Of a stretch of DNA of 64,000 bases, positions 37,096-46,800 are shown one piece after another. The position numbers and the translations under genes were made by a program. How positions within the stretch are numbered: position 1 is the first letter of the stretch; each line of letters starts with the position of its first letter. Under the pieces are notes generated by a model, which ran no database searches, was not told the DNA's origin, and saw only the letters and a program-made list of their open reading frames with translations. Origin of the DNA: DATBGO01 sp963840095 (lineage in GTDB: Bacteria > Actinomycetota > Actinomycetes > Streptosporangiales > Streptosporangiaceae). Location: NCBI GenBank assembly GCA_963840095.1, contig CAWIXN010000009.1, positions 22,560 to 86,559 of the forward strand, read 5' to 3'.

Positions 37096-38641
37096 CGGAC
37101 TCGCTGATGAGCCTGCAGCGGAGCCGGTGCCTGTCGTCGTCACTGGTCAGGCAGCGGCCCGTCGGCAGGTCGAACTGCCAGCCGTGCATGGCGCAGGTGA
37201 GCGTGGTGCCGTTGATCTCGCCGAACCGGCTGAGGTCGCCGCGCAGGTGCGGGCAGCGGCGCTGCATGGTCCACTCGCCCAGCTTGATGTCCTCTTCGTC
37301 GTGGCTCTGGTCGGCGTACCAGCCTTCGGCGTACATCAGCCGGTCCGGCGCCAGGCACTTGAAGAACGTGTAGATGTACTCGTTGAACTGGCCGACCCGG
37401 CGGGCCCGGAACCGCATGCTCAGGAAGAGGCTGTTGACCCAGTCGGTCTGGTGGTCGGCGATCAGGCGCTCGATCAGCCCGCGGTCGATGGCGAACTCAT
37501 AACGGCACGTCTCGCTGGCGAAGGCCCGGACCTCCCCGGCCGGGAAGTCGATGACGATCGGGTGGTCGCTGCCGGGCCGGAGCAGCACCGGGCCGCCGAC
37601 GCCGCGCCGGATGTGGTCAGCGAGCTCAAGCAGCGGCTCGAACCAGGCCTTCAGCTCGGCCAGGATGTCCACCCCGCCGACCGGCCAGCCGAGCTTGTCC
37701 GACGCGATCCGGTCGGCCACCCGCGCGGCGTAGCCGCGGAGGTAGCTCTCCTTCGCGGTGAACGGCACCAGCGCCTGCTCTCGGCCCTCGGGCCAGTCCA
37801 CCTCGAAGACGTCACGGTCGTGGTCCACCTCGAGCACCGCGCCCGGGGTCAGCAGCTGACCCCCGCTGACGCCCTGCTCCCGCAGGTAGTCGAGGAACAC
37901 CAGGTGGTCAGGAAAGGTGTTCGCCGGGTTTCCGGTCAGGTCGTTGAAGGCGAAAAGCTCCTCGTCCAGGAAGCAGGGCGGCCCGGCCGACGGCACGACG
38001 TGGGTCGCCCCGATGGCCTTGACGTAGCGGACCGCGCGGTCGAGGCCGTTGGCCCGCTTCGCCGTGCCGAACGAGCGCTTCGCCGCATCGGGGAGATCAT
38101 AGGTCCATGGCCACCAGATCGCCCCGGAGAACTGCAGCAGGTGCACGTCGTAGTGACCGAAGGAACGCAGCTCATCCAGGTCGGTGGGGCGCGCGTCGTT
38201 CTGGTTGAGGATCCGCGCGGTCCCGTCATCGACGGCCAGCGCCGAGTCGCCGAGCGGCCCGTCGGTCGGGGATATCAGCGCCTGCACCATCAGCCGCAGC
38301 CCGTCCTGCTCGACCACCTGGCCGTTAGGCATCACCCGGAACCGGGTGAACCCCAGCCGCTCGAGCTGATCCCGCAGGTCAGGCACCGGGAAGTCAGGCA
38401 GCAGCACGGTCGCGTCCTTGGTGACGTGCCTGGTCAGCAGCTCCGGATCGAAATGGTCCTTATGCAGGTGGGATACGTACAGGTAGTCCACCTGGCCGTA
38501 ATGGTCCCAGTCCAGGCCGCTGTTGTCAGGAAAGACGAACCATGAGTCGAAGTACGCGGGATTCTTCCACGGGTCGCACAGGATGGTTCCGTGCCGCGTC
38601 TCGATGTGCATGCCAGCATGGCCCAGGCATGTGATCTGCAT
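37088..38641 (-). CDS. MBL-fold plus Rieske [2Fe-2S] protein, CMP-Neu5Ac hydroxylase-like
   Basis: A 517-residue protein. Its N-terminal metallo-beta-lactamase fold has HxHxDH as His58-Leu-His60-Lys-Asp62-His63. A central domain of about 250 residues follows. The C-terminal Rieske site is Cys463-Pro-His465, then Cys483-Ala-Met-His486. This order, MBL then C-terminal Rieske, is seen in bacterial relatives of CMP-N-acetylneuraminate hydroxylase, although mammalian CMAH has the Rieske domain first. It is likely a cytoplasmic oxygenase or hydroxylase; the substrate is unknown and I see no sialic-acid genes nearby. The gene is monocistronic on the minus strand. Confidence 0.82.
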   Translation of the reverse strand: MQITCLGHAGMHIETRHGTILCDPWKNPAYFDSWFVFPDNSGLDWDHYGQVDYLYVSHLHKDHFDPELLTRHVTKDATVLLPDFPVPDLRDQLERLGFTRFRVMPNGQVVEQDGLRLMVQALISPTDGPLGDSALAVDDGTARILNQNDARPTDLDELRSFGHYDVHLLQFSGAIWWPWTYDLPDAAKRSFGTAKRANGLDRAVRYVKAIGATHVVPSAGPPCFLDEELFAFNDLTGNPANTFPDHLVFLDYLREQGVSGGQLLTPGAVLEVDHDRDVFEVDWPEGREQALVPFTAKESYLRGYAARVADRIASDKLGWPVGGVDILAELKAWFEPLLELADHIRRGVGGPVLLRPGSDHPIVIDFPAGEVRAFASETCRYEFAIDRGLIERLIADHQTDWVNSLFLSMRFRARRVGQFNEYIYTFFKCLAPDRLMYAEGWYADQSHDEEDIKLGEWTMQRRCPHLRGDLSRFGEINGTTLTCAMHGWQFDLPTGRCLTSDDDRHRLRCRLISESVS

Positions 38642-38712
38642 CCCACTCCCTCAGTAATGTGCTGCAGCGTTCTTCCGCCCGGAGGACACCATGTGATCAT
38701 CTCCGTAGATGG

Positions 38713-38737
38713 CTGCGTCCATCTAACTGGGACGCAG
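38713..38737. promoter_or_regulatory. 8-bp inverted repeat upstream of the MBL-Rieske gene
   Basis: CTGCGTCC (38713-38720) and GGACGCAG (38730-38737) are separated by 9 bp, about 72 bp upstream of the minus-strand start at 38641. It is a possible operator. The rest of 38642-38872 shows nothing recognisable. Confidence 0.35.
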
Positions 38738-38872
38738 TTCTAGCACGATTGGTTGGACATCTGGTGGCAGCGACACGGCCCCCGCTGCGCGGTGGCCGAC
38801 GCGCTGCCCGTTTCTGTCCTGCCAATCTGCGGCGCACGCTGAGCGTCCCTCGGGTCCGGCTGGGCAGCTCGC

Positions 38873-39485
38873 CTACTCGTTATGGCTGAGCTGACCGTCT
38901 GACGATACCGTGGCCGGCGGCGGGAGCGCAGCGCCGGGCTGGCCCGCGTCCTCGGCGGCTTGGCCCACTGCCTGGTCGGCCCGGCCCGCGGCCTGGTCGC
39001 CGACCTGCCCGGCCGCCCGGTCCAGCGCGCCCTCGAGCTCAGAAAGGAGCAGCTTGACGAACCCGCGTCCGCTGGTGTCGCTGAGCTTGGGCACGAGCGT
39101 CTCCTTCAAGCCCTGCGGCATGAAATCCAGCGGCAGCGCAAGCGGGACCAGGAGTGAAGTACAGCGTCGGGGCGACGATGGGCGCCGCCATCGCGCAGGC
39201 GATCGCGACGACCGAGAACGTCGCGAGGCCCGAGTTGCCCGGCTGGGCGCCGTTGGCCAGCCAGACCAGCCCGCGCAGCTCGGCGATGCCGAGCAGTACG
39301 AACACCGCCAGCCAGGCCAGGACCCCGCCGATCGTGGCGACCCGTTCCGCCACGCAAAGCTTCGACAAGGCCGGTACGCCTTTGAGATAACGAACGACCT
39401 CAGCCGGTCCGCCGCTCAGGTCCAGCTCATGCTCGGTGCGATAGGCCGCGAACTCCTGTTCCCACCGCTGATCGTGATGACTCAT
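38873..39485 (-). pseudogene. frameshifted membrane-protein gene
   Basis: From an ATG at 39485 the minus strand encodes MSHHDQRWEQEFAAYRTEHE, then two helices (VATIGGVLAWLAVFVLLGIAEL; LATFSVVAIACAMAAPIVAP). At about 39160 the open frame becomes nonsense (PACAAAGFHAAG), while another frame gives a plausible continuation (LLVPLALPLDFMPQGLKETL; GFVKLLLSELEGALDRAAG) to a stop at 38873. One frameshift therefore splits an otherwise coherent protein of about 200 residues. I do not recognise its family. A sequencing error is an alternative explanation. Confidence 0.5.
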
Positions 39486-39661
39486 GAACCGGGCCAGCGT
39501 CGAATGATCGGGGTGCAGGTTCCCGGTGATCACCCGGGCGCCCACGTCATCGAAGGTGGCCATCTCGATCGCCCGCGACGACCGGACCCCTTGCAGTAGC
39601 AGTACATCACCAGCGTCACGATCACCCGCGGGTGATAACCGGGACGGCCCTGCCCGCGTCC
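39486..39661 (-). pseudogene. IS1182-like transposase N-terminal remnant
   Basis: One minus-strand frame gives PGYHPRVIVTLVMYCYCKG, and the adjacent frame gives GVRSSRAIEMATFDDVGARV followed by ITGNLHPDHSTLARF. Together these match the conserved N-terminal region of IS1182-family transposases (GYHP...LLYCY...G(V/I)RSSR.IE...NxxPDHxTIARFR), with a frameshift between the two parts. No catalytic domain follows; the sequence runs straight into the membrane-protein fragment. It is a small, dead IS remnant between the TauE gene and a broken gene. Confidence 0.7.
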
Positions 39662-39673
39662 TGGCGAGCTTGG

Positions 39674-40651
39674 CTAGGCGGGCGGGCTGTCCCGGCCGGC
39701 CGCCACGCCCCAGGGCGCCGCGCCCTGATCGCCCGTGTCCCGTTCCGCCGCGTCCAGGCTGTCCGTGGCCGCCTGGGCCGTCCGGTCGCGCCGTGGCCGC
39801 AGGTAGCCGACCCATCCGACCGCAGCGACCACCACCACGATGAACAGGACCCAGCCGAGCGCGGTCGTCCCCAGCCCGACGTACTTCAGGCCCGACCCAA
39901 AGATCACGAAGGTGATGACCGGCCTGATGTAGCGGTCCGGGGCGCGGGAGGACAGGAGCGAGCCGACCAGGACGGCCGGGACGCTCCCGATGATCAGTGA
40001 GGTAGTGACGGCCAGCTCGACGTGGCCGAAGGCGAGCGCCCCGAGCGCGGCCGCCAGCGTCAGCGGCACCGCCTGGGTCAGGTCCGTGCCCACCAGCTGG
40101 CCCGCGCTGAGCATCGGGTACAGGAACAGCAGCAGCACGATCATCAGCGAGCCCGACCCGACCGACGTCATCCCGACGATGAGCCCGCCGATCATCCCGA
40201 TGCCCACAGTGGCCAGCGGCCTGGCCGCCACATCGGCCACCAGGCCGTCGCGCCGGTGGCCGCCGCGCAGGTCAAGGGCGTAGCGCAGCACCATGGCGGC
40301 GGCCCCGACCAGCAGGGCGACGCCCAGGGCGATCTCCACCCGGTTCTGCGCCGAGGACGCTCCGCCCACCAGGTGCAGGAGATAGGCGCCCGCGAAGGCC
40401 ATCGGCACCGAGCCTGCCACCATCCAGCCGACCAGGCGGAGGTTGACCGTGCCTTTCTGCAGGTGCACGACGGCGCCGACTGGGCGCATGACCACTGCCG
40501 CCACCAGGTCGGAGGAGATCGCGGTGGATGGTTTCACCCCGAACAGCAGGATCAGCATGGGCGTCATGAGGGCCCCGCCGCCGGCCCCGGTCAGGCCGAC
40601 CAGCAGGCCGACCACGGCGCTGCCGAGGATGATGTAGGGGTCGACGTGCAA
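39674..40651 (-). CDS. TauE/SafE-family sulfite/sulfonate exporter-like permease
   Basis: A 325-residue protein. I chose the TTG at 40651 (MHVDPYIILGSAVVG) because GGAGGTG precedes it by seven bases; the frame extends to 40756. It has about eight helices: IILGSAVVGLLVGLTGAGGGA, LMTPMLILLFGVKP, VGWMVAGSVPMAFAGAYLLHL, LATVGIGMIGGLIVGMTSVG and LGTTALGWVLFIVVVVAAVG among others. GAGGGALMTP near the N-terminus and the repeated GMTSVGSG loop are typical of TauE/SafE. The family moves sulfur-containing or other small anions across the membrane; the substrate is unknown here. Confidence 0.88.
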   Translation of the reverse strand: MHVDPYIILGSAVVGLLVGLTGAGGGALMTPMLILLFGVKPSTAISSDLVAAVVMRPVGAVVHLQKGTVNLRLVGWMVAGSVPMAFAGAYLLHLVGGASSAQNRVEIALGVALLVGAAAMVLRYALDLRGGHRRDGLVADVAARPLATVGIGMIGGLIVGMTSVGSGSLMIVLLLFLYPMLSAGQLVGTDLTQAVPLTLAAALGALAFGHVELAVTTSLIIGSVPAVLVGSLLSSRAPDRYIRPVITFVIFGSGLKYVGLGTTALGWVLFIVVVVAAVGWVGYLRPRRDRTAQAATDSLDAAERDTGDQGAAPWGVAAGRDSPPA

Positions 40652-40846
40652 TTCGTCACCTCCGGGTCGTCCTGGCGCCAGGTTCACTGCTTGTCTGCAC
40701 TGCTTGTCTGGCAATGCTTGGCTGGCACGCGAGTCTGCCCGCCATCGGCCGTCCATAACCTATCTTCCCGGCATGGCAGGCCTGATAGATCGATGTGGCC
40801 GGGAAAGGGCGCGACACCGCGGCGCCGGGCCGCGGTCGCAGGTCGG

Positions 40847-40852
40847 TAGGCT
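40847..40852 (+). promoter_or_regulatory. -10 element TAGGCT giving a leaderless mRNA
   Basis: TAGGCT at 40847-40852 predicts a transcription start at about 40859, exactly the ATG I chose for the radical SAM gene. Leaderless transcripts are common in actinobacteria. Confidence 0.5.
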
Positions 40853-40858
40853 GTGACG

Positions 40859-42874
40859 ATGCCAGTGCAGTCGGTGTACCCCCAGCTCGAGCCGCTGCTC
40901 CCGCTGGTCCGTAAGCCGGTCCAGTACGTCGGCGGTGAGCTGAACTCGGTGGTCAAGGACTGGGACGCCGCCGACGTCCGGTGGGCGCTGATGTACCCGG
41001 ACGCCTACGAGGTCGGCGTGCCGAACCAGGGTATCCAGATCCTGTACGAGGTGCTCAACGAGTGTGACCAGGTGCTCGCGGAGCGCACCTACAGCGTCTG
41101 GCCGGACCTCGAGGAACTGATGCGGGCTCACCGGGTGCCGCAGTTCACCGTGGACGCGCACCGGCCGGTGCGGGCCTTCGACGTGCTCGGGGTCAGCTTT
41201 GCCACCGAGCTTGGTTACACCAACCTGCTGACCGCTCTTGATCTCGCCGGGATTCCGCTCCAGGCGGCGGATAGGGGCGATGACGACCCGCTGGTGCTGG
41301 CCGGCGGCCACGCCGCGTTCAATCCGGAGCCGATCGCCGATTTCATCGACGGCGCGGTGCTCGGCGACGGGGAGCAGGCCGTGCTGGCGATCACCGGGAT
41401 CATCAGGGCCTGGAAGCACGAGGGCCGCCCGGACGGCCGTGCTGGCCTGCTGATCCGGCTGGCCGCGGGCGGGGTGTACGTGCCCCGGTTCTACGACGTC
41501 GACTATGCGCCGGACGGGCCGATCAGGCGGGTGCTGCCGAACCGGCATGGGATCCCGCGCACGGTGGCCAAGCATACGGTGATGGACCTGGATTCCTGGC
41601 CGTACCCGCGCAAGCCGCTGGTGCCGGTGGCCGAGTCGGTGCACGAGCGGTTCAGCGTGGAGATCTTCCGCGGCTGCACCAGGGGCTGCAGATTCTGCCA
41701 GGCCGGGATGATCACCCGGCCGGTCCGGGAGCGGTCCATCACCACGATCGGCGAGATGGTGGACGCCGGGCTGGCCGCCAGCGGTTTCTCCGAGGTCGGG
41801 CTGCTCTCGCTGTCCAGCGCCGACCACAGCGAGATCAACGACATCGCGACCGAGCTGGCGGACCGGTACGAGGGCACCAACACCGGCCTGTCGCTGCCCT
41901 CTACCCGCGTCGACGCGTTCAACGTCACCCTGGCCGACGAGCTGAGCCGGAACGGGCGCCGGTCCGGGCTGACGTTCGCCCCGGAGGGCGGCACCGACCG
42001 GATCCGCCGGGTGATCAACAAGATGGTCACCGAGGACGACCTGATCGAGACGGTCAGCACCGCGTACGCCAGCGGCTGGCGGCAGGTCAAGCTGTACTTC
42101 ATGTGCGGCCTGCCGACCGAGACCGACGAGGACGTGCTGGCCATCGCGCGGGTGGCCAGGCGGGTGATCGAGGCCGGGCGGAAGGCGACCGGGCGGCGCG
42201 ACATCCGCTGCACCGTGTCGATCGGGGCGTTCGTGCCCAAGCCGCATACGCCGTTCCAGTGGGCGGCCCAGTGCGGCCAGGAAACCGTCGACGCCCGGCT
42301 CCGCGCGCTCGGCCAGGCGCTGCGGTCCGACCGGAACTACGGCAAGGCGATCGGGTTCAGGTACCACGACGGCGAGCCTGCGGTGGTCGAGGGACTGCTA
42401 TCCCGCGGCGACCGGCGGGTGGCCCAGGTGATCAAGGCGGTGTGGGAGGACGGCGGCCGGTTCGATGGCTGGAGCGAGCACTTCAGCTACGAGCGCTGGG
42501 CCAGGTGCGCGGCCAGGGCGCTGGCCGCGCACGGGATCGACCTGGACTGGTACACCACGCGGGAGCGCGGTTACGGCGAGGTGCTGCCCTGGGATCACCT
42601 GGACGCCGGGCTGGACCGGGACTGGCTCTGGCAGGACTGGCTGGCCGCCATCGACCCAGCCGGCGCGGCCGAGGTCGAGGACTGTCGCTGGACGCCCTGC
42701 TTCGAGTGCGGAGTCTGCCCGGCGATGGGGACCGAGATCCAGACGGGACCGACCGGAGCGAAACTGCTGCCCCTCACCGTGACCGGTCGGCCAGCGCCCG
42801 GCGGGACCCGGGGAATGGACGGGACCGGGCCCGGCGTCTCCGTTTTCAATGGGACTTCAGGAAACGGGGCGTAG
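40859..42874 (+). CDS. B12-binding-domain radical SAM protein, TIGR03960 family
   Basis: The protein has 671 residues from the ATG at 40859 (a GTG at 40853 abuts the -10). The N-terminal part resembles a cobalamin-binding domain without an obvious DxHxxG. The radical SAM domain has CxxxCxxC as Cys273, Cys277 and Cys280 (FRGCTRGCRFCQAGMITRP), plus SLPSTRVDAF and LTFAPEGGTDRIR. The C-terminus carries a Cys-rich segment (CRWTPCFECGVC), perhaps a second cluster site. It is always paired with a TIGR03936 protein, here starting one base after this stop. Both precede RNase E/G in actinobacteria, suggesting an RNA or ribosome-related role, which is unproven. Confidence 0.9.
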   Translation: MPVQSVYPQLEPLLPLVRKPVQYVGGELNSVVKDWDAADVRWALMYPDAYEVGVPNQGIQILYEVLNECDQVLAERTYSVWPDLEELMRAHRVPQFTVDAHRPVRAFDVLGVSFATELGYTNLLTALDLAGIPLQAADRGDDDPLVLAGGHAAFNPEPIADFIDGAVLGDGEQAVLAITGIIRAWKHEGRPDGRAGLLIRLAAGGVYVPRFYDVDYAPDGPIRRVLPNRHGIPRTVAKHTVMDLDSWPYPRKPLVPVAESVHERFSVEIFRGCTRGCRFCQAGMITRPVRERSITTIGEMVDAGLAASGFSEVGLLSLSSADHSEINDIATELADRYEGTNTGLSLPSTRVDAFNVTLADELSRNGRRSGLTFAPEGGTDRIRRVINKMVTEDDLIETVSTAYASGWRQVKLYFMCGLPTETDEDVLAIARVARRVIEAGRKATGRRDIRCTVSIGAFVPKPHTPFQWAAQCGQETVDARLRALGQALRSDRNYGKAIGFRYHDGEPAVVEGLLSRGDRRVAQVIKAVWEDGGRFDGWSEHFSYERWARCAARALAAHGIDLDWYTTRERGYGEVLPWDHLDAGLDRDWLWQDWLAAIDPAGAAEVEDCRWTPCFECGVCPAMGTEIQTGPTGAKLLPLTVTGRPAPGGTRGMDGTGPGVSVFNGTSGNGA

Positions 42875-43756
42875 ATGGAACGTCCCGTGCCGTCCGGCCC
42901 GCCCCCGGCGCCGGTGGCTCAGCGGCTGGTGATCCGGTACGCTAAACGCGGCAGGATGCGCTTTGCGAGCCACCGGGATATCGCGCGGGCGGTTGAGCGG
43001 GGAGTCAGGAGAGCTGGTCTGCCCGTCGCCTATTCGGCCGGTTTCACGCCGCACCCGAAGATTTCCTATTCGGGCGGAGTAGCGACGTGCGCCGCGAGTG
43101 AGGCTGAATACCTGGAGATCTCGCTGACCGGCGCGTGCGCCGCGTCTGACGTGCGGGACAGGCTCGACGCAGCCCTGCCGGACGGGATTGACGTGATCGA
43201 GGTGCTCGATTTGGCCGGCGCGACAGACGAGGTTGCGCTCGAGGCATCGCAGTGGCGGGTCGTGCTTCCGGGTATCGAGCCCGGAGACGCCGCACGGGCG
43301 GTGCAGGCCTTCCTCGCCGCGAGCAGCGCCCCCGTCGAACGTCTTACCAGCAAGGGGATTCGGCGGCTCGATGCCCGGTCTGCCGTGCTCACGCTGGAGG
43401 TTGACCGGCGTGCCGGTGAAGGGCCGGACGCCGGATGTGCGATACTTCGAATGGTTGTTCGGCACATGACACCTGCCGTCCGACCCGACGACATCCTGGC
43501 CGCGCTCGGCCACGTGGCGGCCCTCGCGCCATCGTCACCACCACTGGTGACGCGGTTGGCGCAGGGGCCGATCGGCATGGCGGCCGCTGCCGCAGGGGTC
43601 AGCGTGCCCGGTACCCCCGGGCCCGCCGGATCCCCAGGGTCGGCTGGGCCCGCAGGGCCCACGCCGCCCGCTGCGGTGGCGCCCCGGCCGCCCGCGCCGG
43701 GCGTAGCCCAGGGACAGAAAAAGGCAACGTGCCCGGGAGCGGAGGCCGAAAGGTGA
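42875..43756 (+). CDS. TIGR03936-family radical SAM-associated protein
   Basis: A 293-residue protein beginning directly after the radical SAM stop. The domain core is QRLVIRYAKRGRMRFASHRD, FTPHPKISYSGG and EYLEISLTG, the hallmark of this radical-SAM-linked family. The last 60 or so residues are a Gly/Pro/Ala repeat (GTPGPAGSPGSAGPAGP). In some bacteria this domain is fused to the radical SAM protein, so the two act together. It is followed by RNase E/G 99 bp downstream. Confidence 0.9.
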   Translation: MERPVPSGPPPAPVAQRLVIRYAKRGRMRFASHRDIARAVERGVRRAGLPVAYSAGFTPHPKISYSGGVATCAASEAEYLEISLTGACAASDVRDRLDAALPDGIDVIEVLDLAGATDEVALEASQWRVVLPGIEPGDAARAVQAFLAASSAPVERLTSKGIRRLDARSAVLTLEVDRRAGEGPDAGCAILRMVVRHMTPAVRPDDILAALGHVAALAPSSPPLVTRLAQGPIGMAAAAAGVSVPGTPGPAGSPGSAGPAGPTPPAAVAPRPPAPGVAQGQKKATCPGAEAER

Positions 43757-43855
43757 ACACCGCACCAGAGAGCGCGTACGAACAGCTCCCGCGTGGCGCA
43801 GCGGGCCGGGACTCCGGCCTGCGCGCCCGGGAGCCTGACGGGAGAGATTTCCCTG

Positions 43856-46800
43856 ATGCTCGAGAGCGAGCGACACAACGCGGAATCAGACAATGACGGG
43901 TCGGCTAGTGCTAGCCGCTCCCCTGATCTAACCGGCAGCCAGGCCGCGGTCGGCCCTCCGACGCCGGTCTCTGCTGGCGCAGGCCAGCGGGGCCCAGGGC
44001 AGGAAGGCGCAGGGCAGGAAGGCGCGGGTCAAGCAGGCGAGGAGGCCTCCGGTGCTGGCCGGAGGCTGCTTCGGCGGGCCCGTAAGGCCGTGGTCCGGCC
44101 GGCTGGACCCCCCGGCGGTGATGCCGCCAGCCCTGACGCCGGGAGTACCGGCACGCAGCCGCATGCAGCGGCTACCGAGCCGCCGTCCGGCCAGGCAGCG
44201 GAGGTGCCGCCCAGGCGGCGGGCGGCCAGCAGCCCGGCCCAGGCCCCGTCGGCAGCGGATCAGCCGGCGGCGCAGCCCGGGGCCGGTCAGGCTGCGGGGC
44301 AGCCGACATACGCGCCGCCGGTCGTCCCGGCGCCCGAGGTCACCGTCTCGGCTCCGGCGCCCCCGGTCGCGGTTTTCCAGCCGCCGGTGGTCATCTTCCA
44401 GCCGCCAGACCTGGCCGGCGGCGGTGGCGCCCCGCCGGGACAGGACGATACGGCTGGTACCGGCGGGACCGCCCGGCGCAGGAGCAGGCCGGCCCGGGGC
44501 CGGGCAGCGACGGGCGGATCCGCCGATGACGGCAGGCCGGCCGACGGCAGGCCGGCGGACGGCGGCGGAGGGACCGCCGACGGGTCGGGCCGGGGCGGCG
44601 CGGGCAGCCGCGGCGGCGAGGAGGCCGCGGCCGCCTCCTCCGGTTCATCCGGCGGAGCGCAGGCAGGCGCCCAGGACGGCGACGGCGAGTCGGCCGGGTC
44701 ATCTGGCCGGCGCAGGCGCCGTGGCGGCCGCAGTCACGCCAAGGCCCGTGGCACCGGCGAGGACGGAACCGACGGCGGCGGGCCCGCTGACGAAGACGCG
44801 GCCGATGCCGCGCAGGCTGGCTCGCAGCGTGAGTCGGCCGAGGCGGACGGATCGGCCGGCCAGGACGGCGAGGGCGGCACCGAGACGCCCGCGCGCCGGC
44901 GGCGGCGCAGGCGCCGCAGCGGTACGGCGGGCGATACCGAGGTGCCCTCGTCCGACGATCCGCCCAACACCGTAGTTCATGTCCGGGCGCCCCGGACCGC
45001 GGCCGAGGAAGCGGCCGGCGACGTCAGGTCGATCAAGGGCTCGACCCGGCTGGAGGCCAAGCGGCAGCGGCGCCGCGAGGGACGTGAGTCGGGCCGGCGC
45101 AGGCCGCCGGTCATCACCGAATCGGAGTTCCTGGCCCGCCGGGAGGCCGTCGACCGCGTCATGGTGGTGCGGCAGACCGGCGACCGGACCCAGATCGCGG
45201 TCATGGAAGACGGCATCCTGGTCGAGCATTACGTGGACAAGGCCAGCCACCAGTCCTATGTCGGCAATGTCTATCTCGGCAAGGTGCAGAACGTCCTGCC
45301 CTCCATGGAGGCGGCCTTCGTCGACATCGGGAAGGGCCGGAACGCGGTCTTGTACGCGGGCGAGGTCAACTTCGACGCCAGCGGCCTGGAGGGAGAGTCC
45401 AAGCGGATCGAGTCGGCGCTGAGGTCAGGCCAGTCGATCCTCGTGCAGGCGACCAAGGACCCGATCGGCCACAAGGGCGCCCGGCTGACCAGCCAGGTAA
45501 GCCTGCCGGGCCGGTATCTCGTCTACGTGCCCGGCGCATCGATGACCGGCATAAGCCGCAAGCTGCCCGACACCGAGCGGACCCGGCTCAAGCAGATCCT
45601 CAAGCAGGTCATGCCGGAGAACGCCGGCGTGATCGTGCGGACCGCCGCCGAGGGCGCGGCCGAGGAGGAACTCGCCAGGGACGTCAAGCGGCTGGCCGCC
45701 CAGTGGGACGCGATCGAGCGCAAGGCCAAGTCGGCGACCGCGCCCGACCTGCTGTACAGCGAGCCTGACCTGACCATCCGGGTGGTCCGGGACATCTTTA
45801 ACGAGGACTTCACCAAGCTGGTCATCGCCAGTGACGGTGAGTGGGACATCGTGGACGAGTACGTCCGCTACGTGGCCCCGCACCTGGCCGACCGGCTGGA
45901 GCGCTGGACCGACGAGCACGATGTTTTCGCCGCGTACCGGATCGACGAGCAGATCGCCAAGGCGCTGGAGCGCAAGGTCTGGCTGCCGAGCGGCGGCTCA
46001 CTGGTCATCGACACGACCGAGGCGATGACGGTCATCGACGTCAACACGGGCAAGTTCACCGGCCAGGGCGGCAACCTGGAGCAGACGGTGACCCGTAACA
46101 ACCTGGAAGCCGCCGAGGAGATCGTCAGGCAGCTCCGCGTCCGGGACGTCGGCGGCATCATCGTGATCGACTTCATTGACATGGTGCTGGAGAGCAATCG
46201 CGATCTGGTGCTGCGGCGGCTGCTCGAATGCCTGGCCCGCGACCGGACCAAGCATCAGGTGGCCGAGGTCACCTCGCTCGGCCTGGTGCAGATGACCAGG
46301 AAACGGGTCGGGTCTGGGCTGCTTGAGGCGTTCTCGGTGCCGTGCGAGCACTGTAACGGCCGGGGCGTGCTTATCTCGCTGGAGCCGGTCGATCACGCAC
46401 CGCTCAGCCAGCATGGCCGGCCGGGAGACGACCGGTCAGGGCCGGACGGCCGGTCCGGCCGGGACAGCGGTCGCTCCGGCCGGGATGGCGGTCGCTCCGG
46501 CGGGGACGGCCGGGGCAAGCGATCCCGCGGCGGCGAGGCGCAGGCGTCCGGGACGCAGGGAGCCGGGACGTCGGCGGGCGAGGCTGAGGCAGCCGGTGGC
46601 GGCCAGGCGGCTCAGGCCGACGCCGGCCAGGAGGACACGGGACAGGCCAGCGCGGCCGGTGTCGGCGCCACCGGCCACGGTGGCGGCCAGCCGGATTCTG
46701 GCGGTCAGCGGGATTCTGGGGTTCAGGCGGACGCCAGCGGTCAGGCGGGCCAGCGTCCGGCGGGTGGTCGCAGCCGGCGCAGGCCTGCCGCCCGGCGGGA

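Noticed and set aside
39621..39636. Perfect 16-bp palindrome ATCACCCGCGGGTGAT, similar to the 19-bp motif arms
   Set aside because: It has a 2-bp rather than 5-bp spacer and lies inside the IS1182 transposase remnant, where it encodes the conserved YHPRV stretch.
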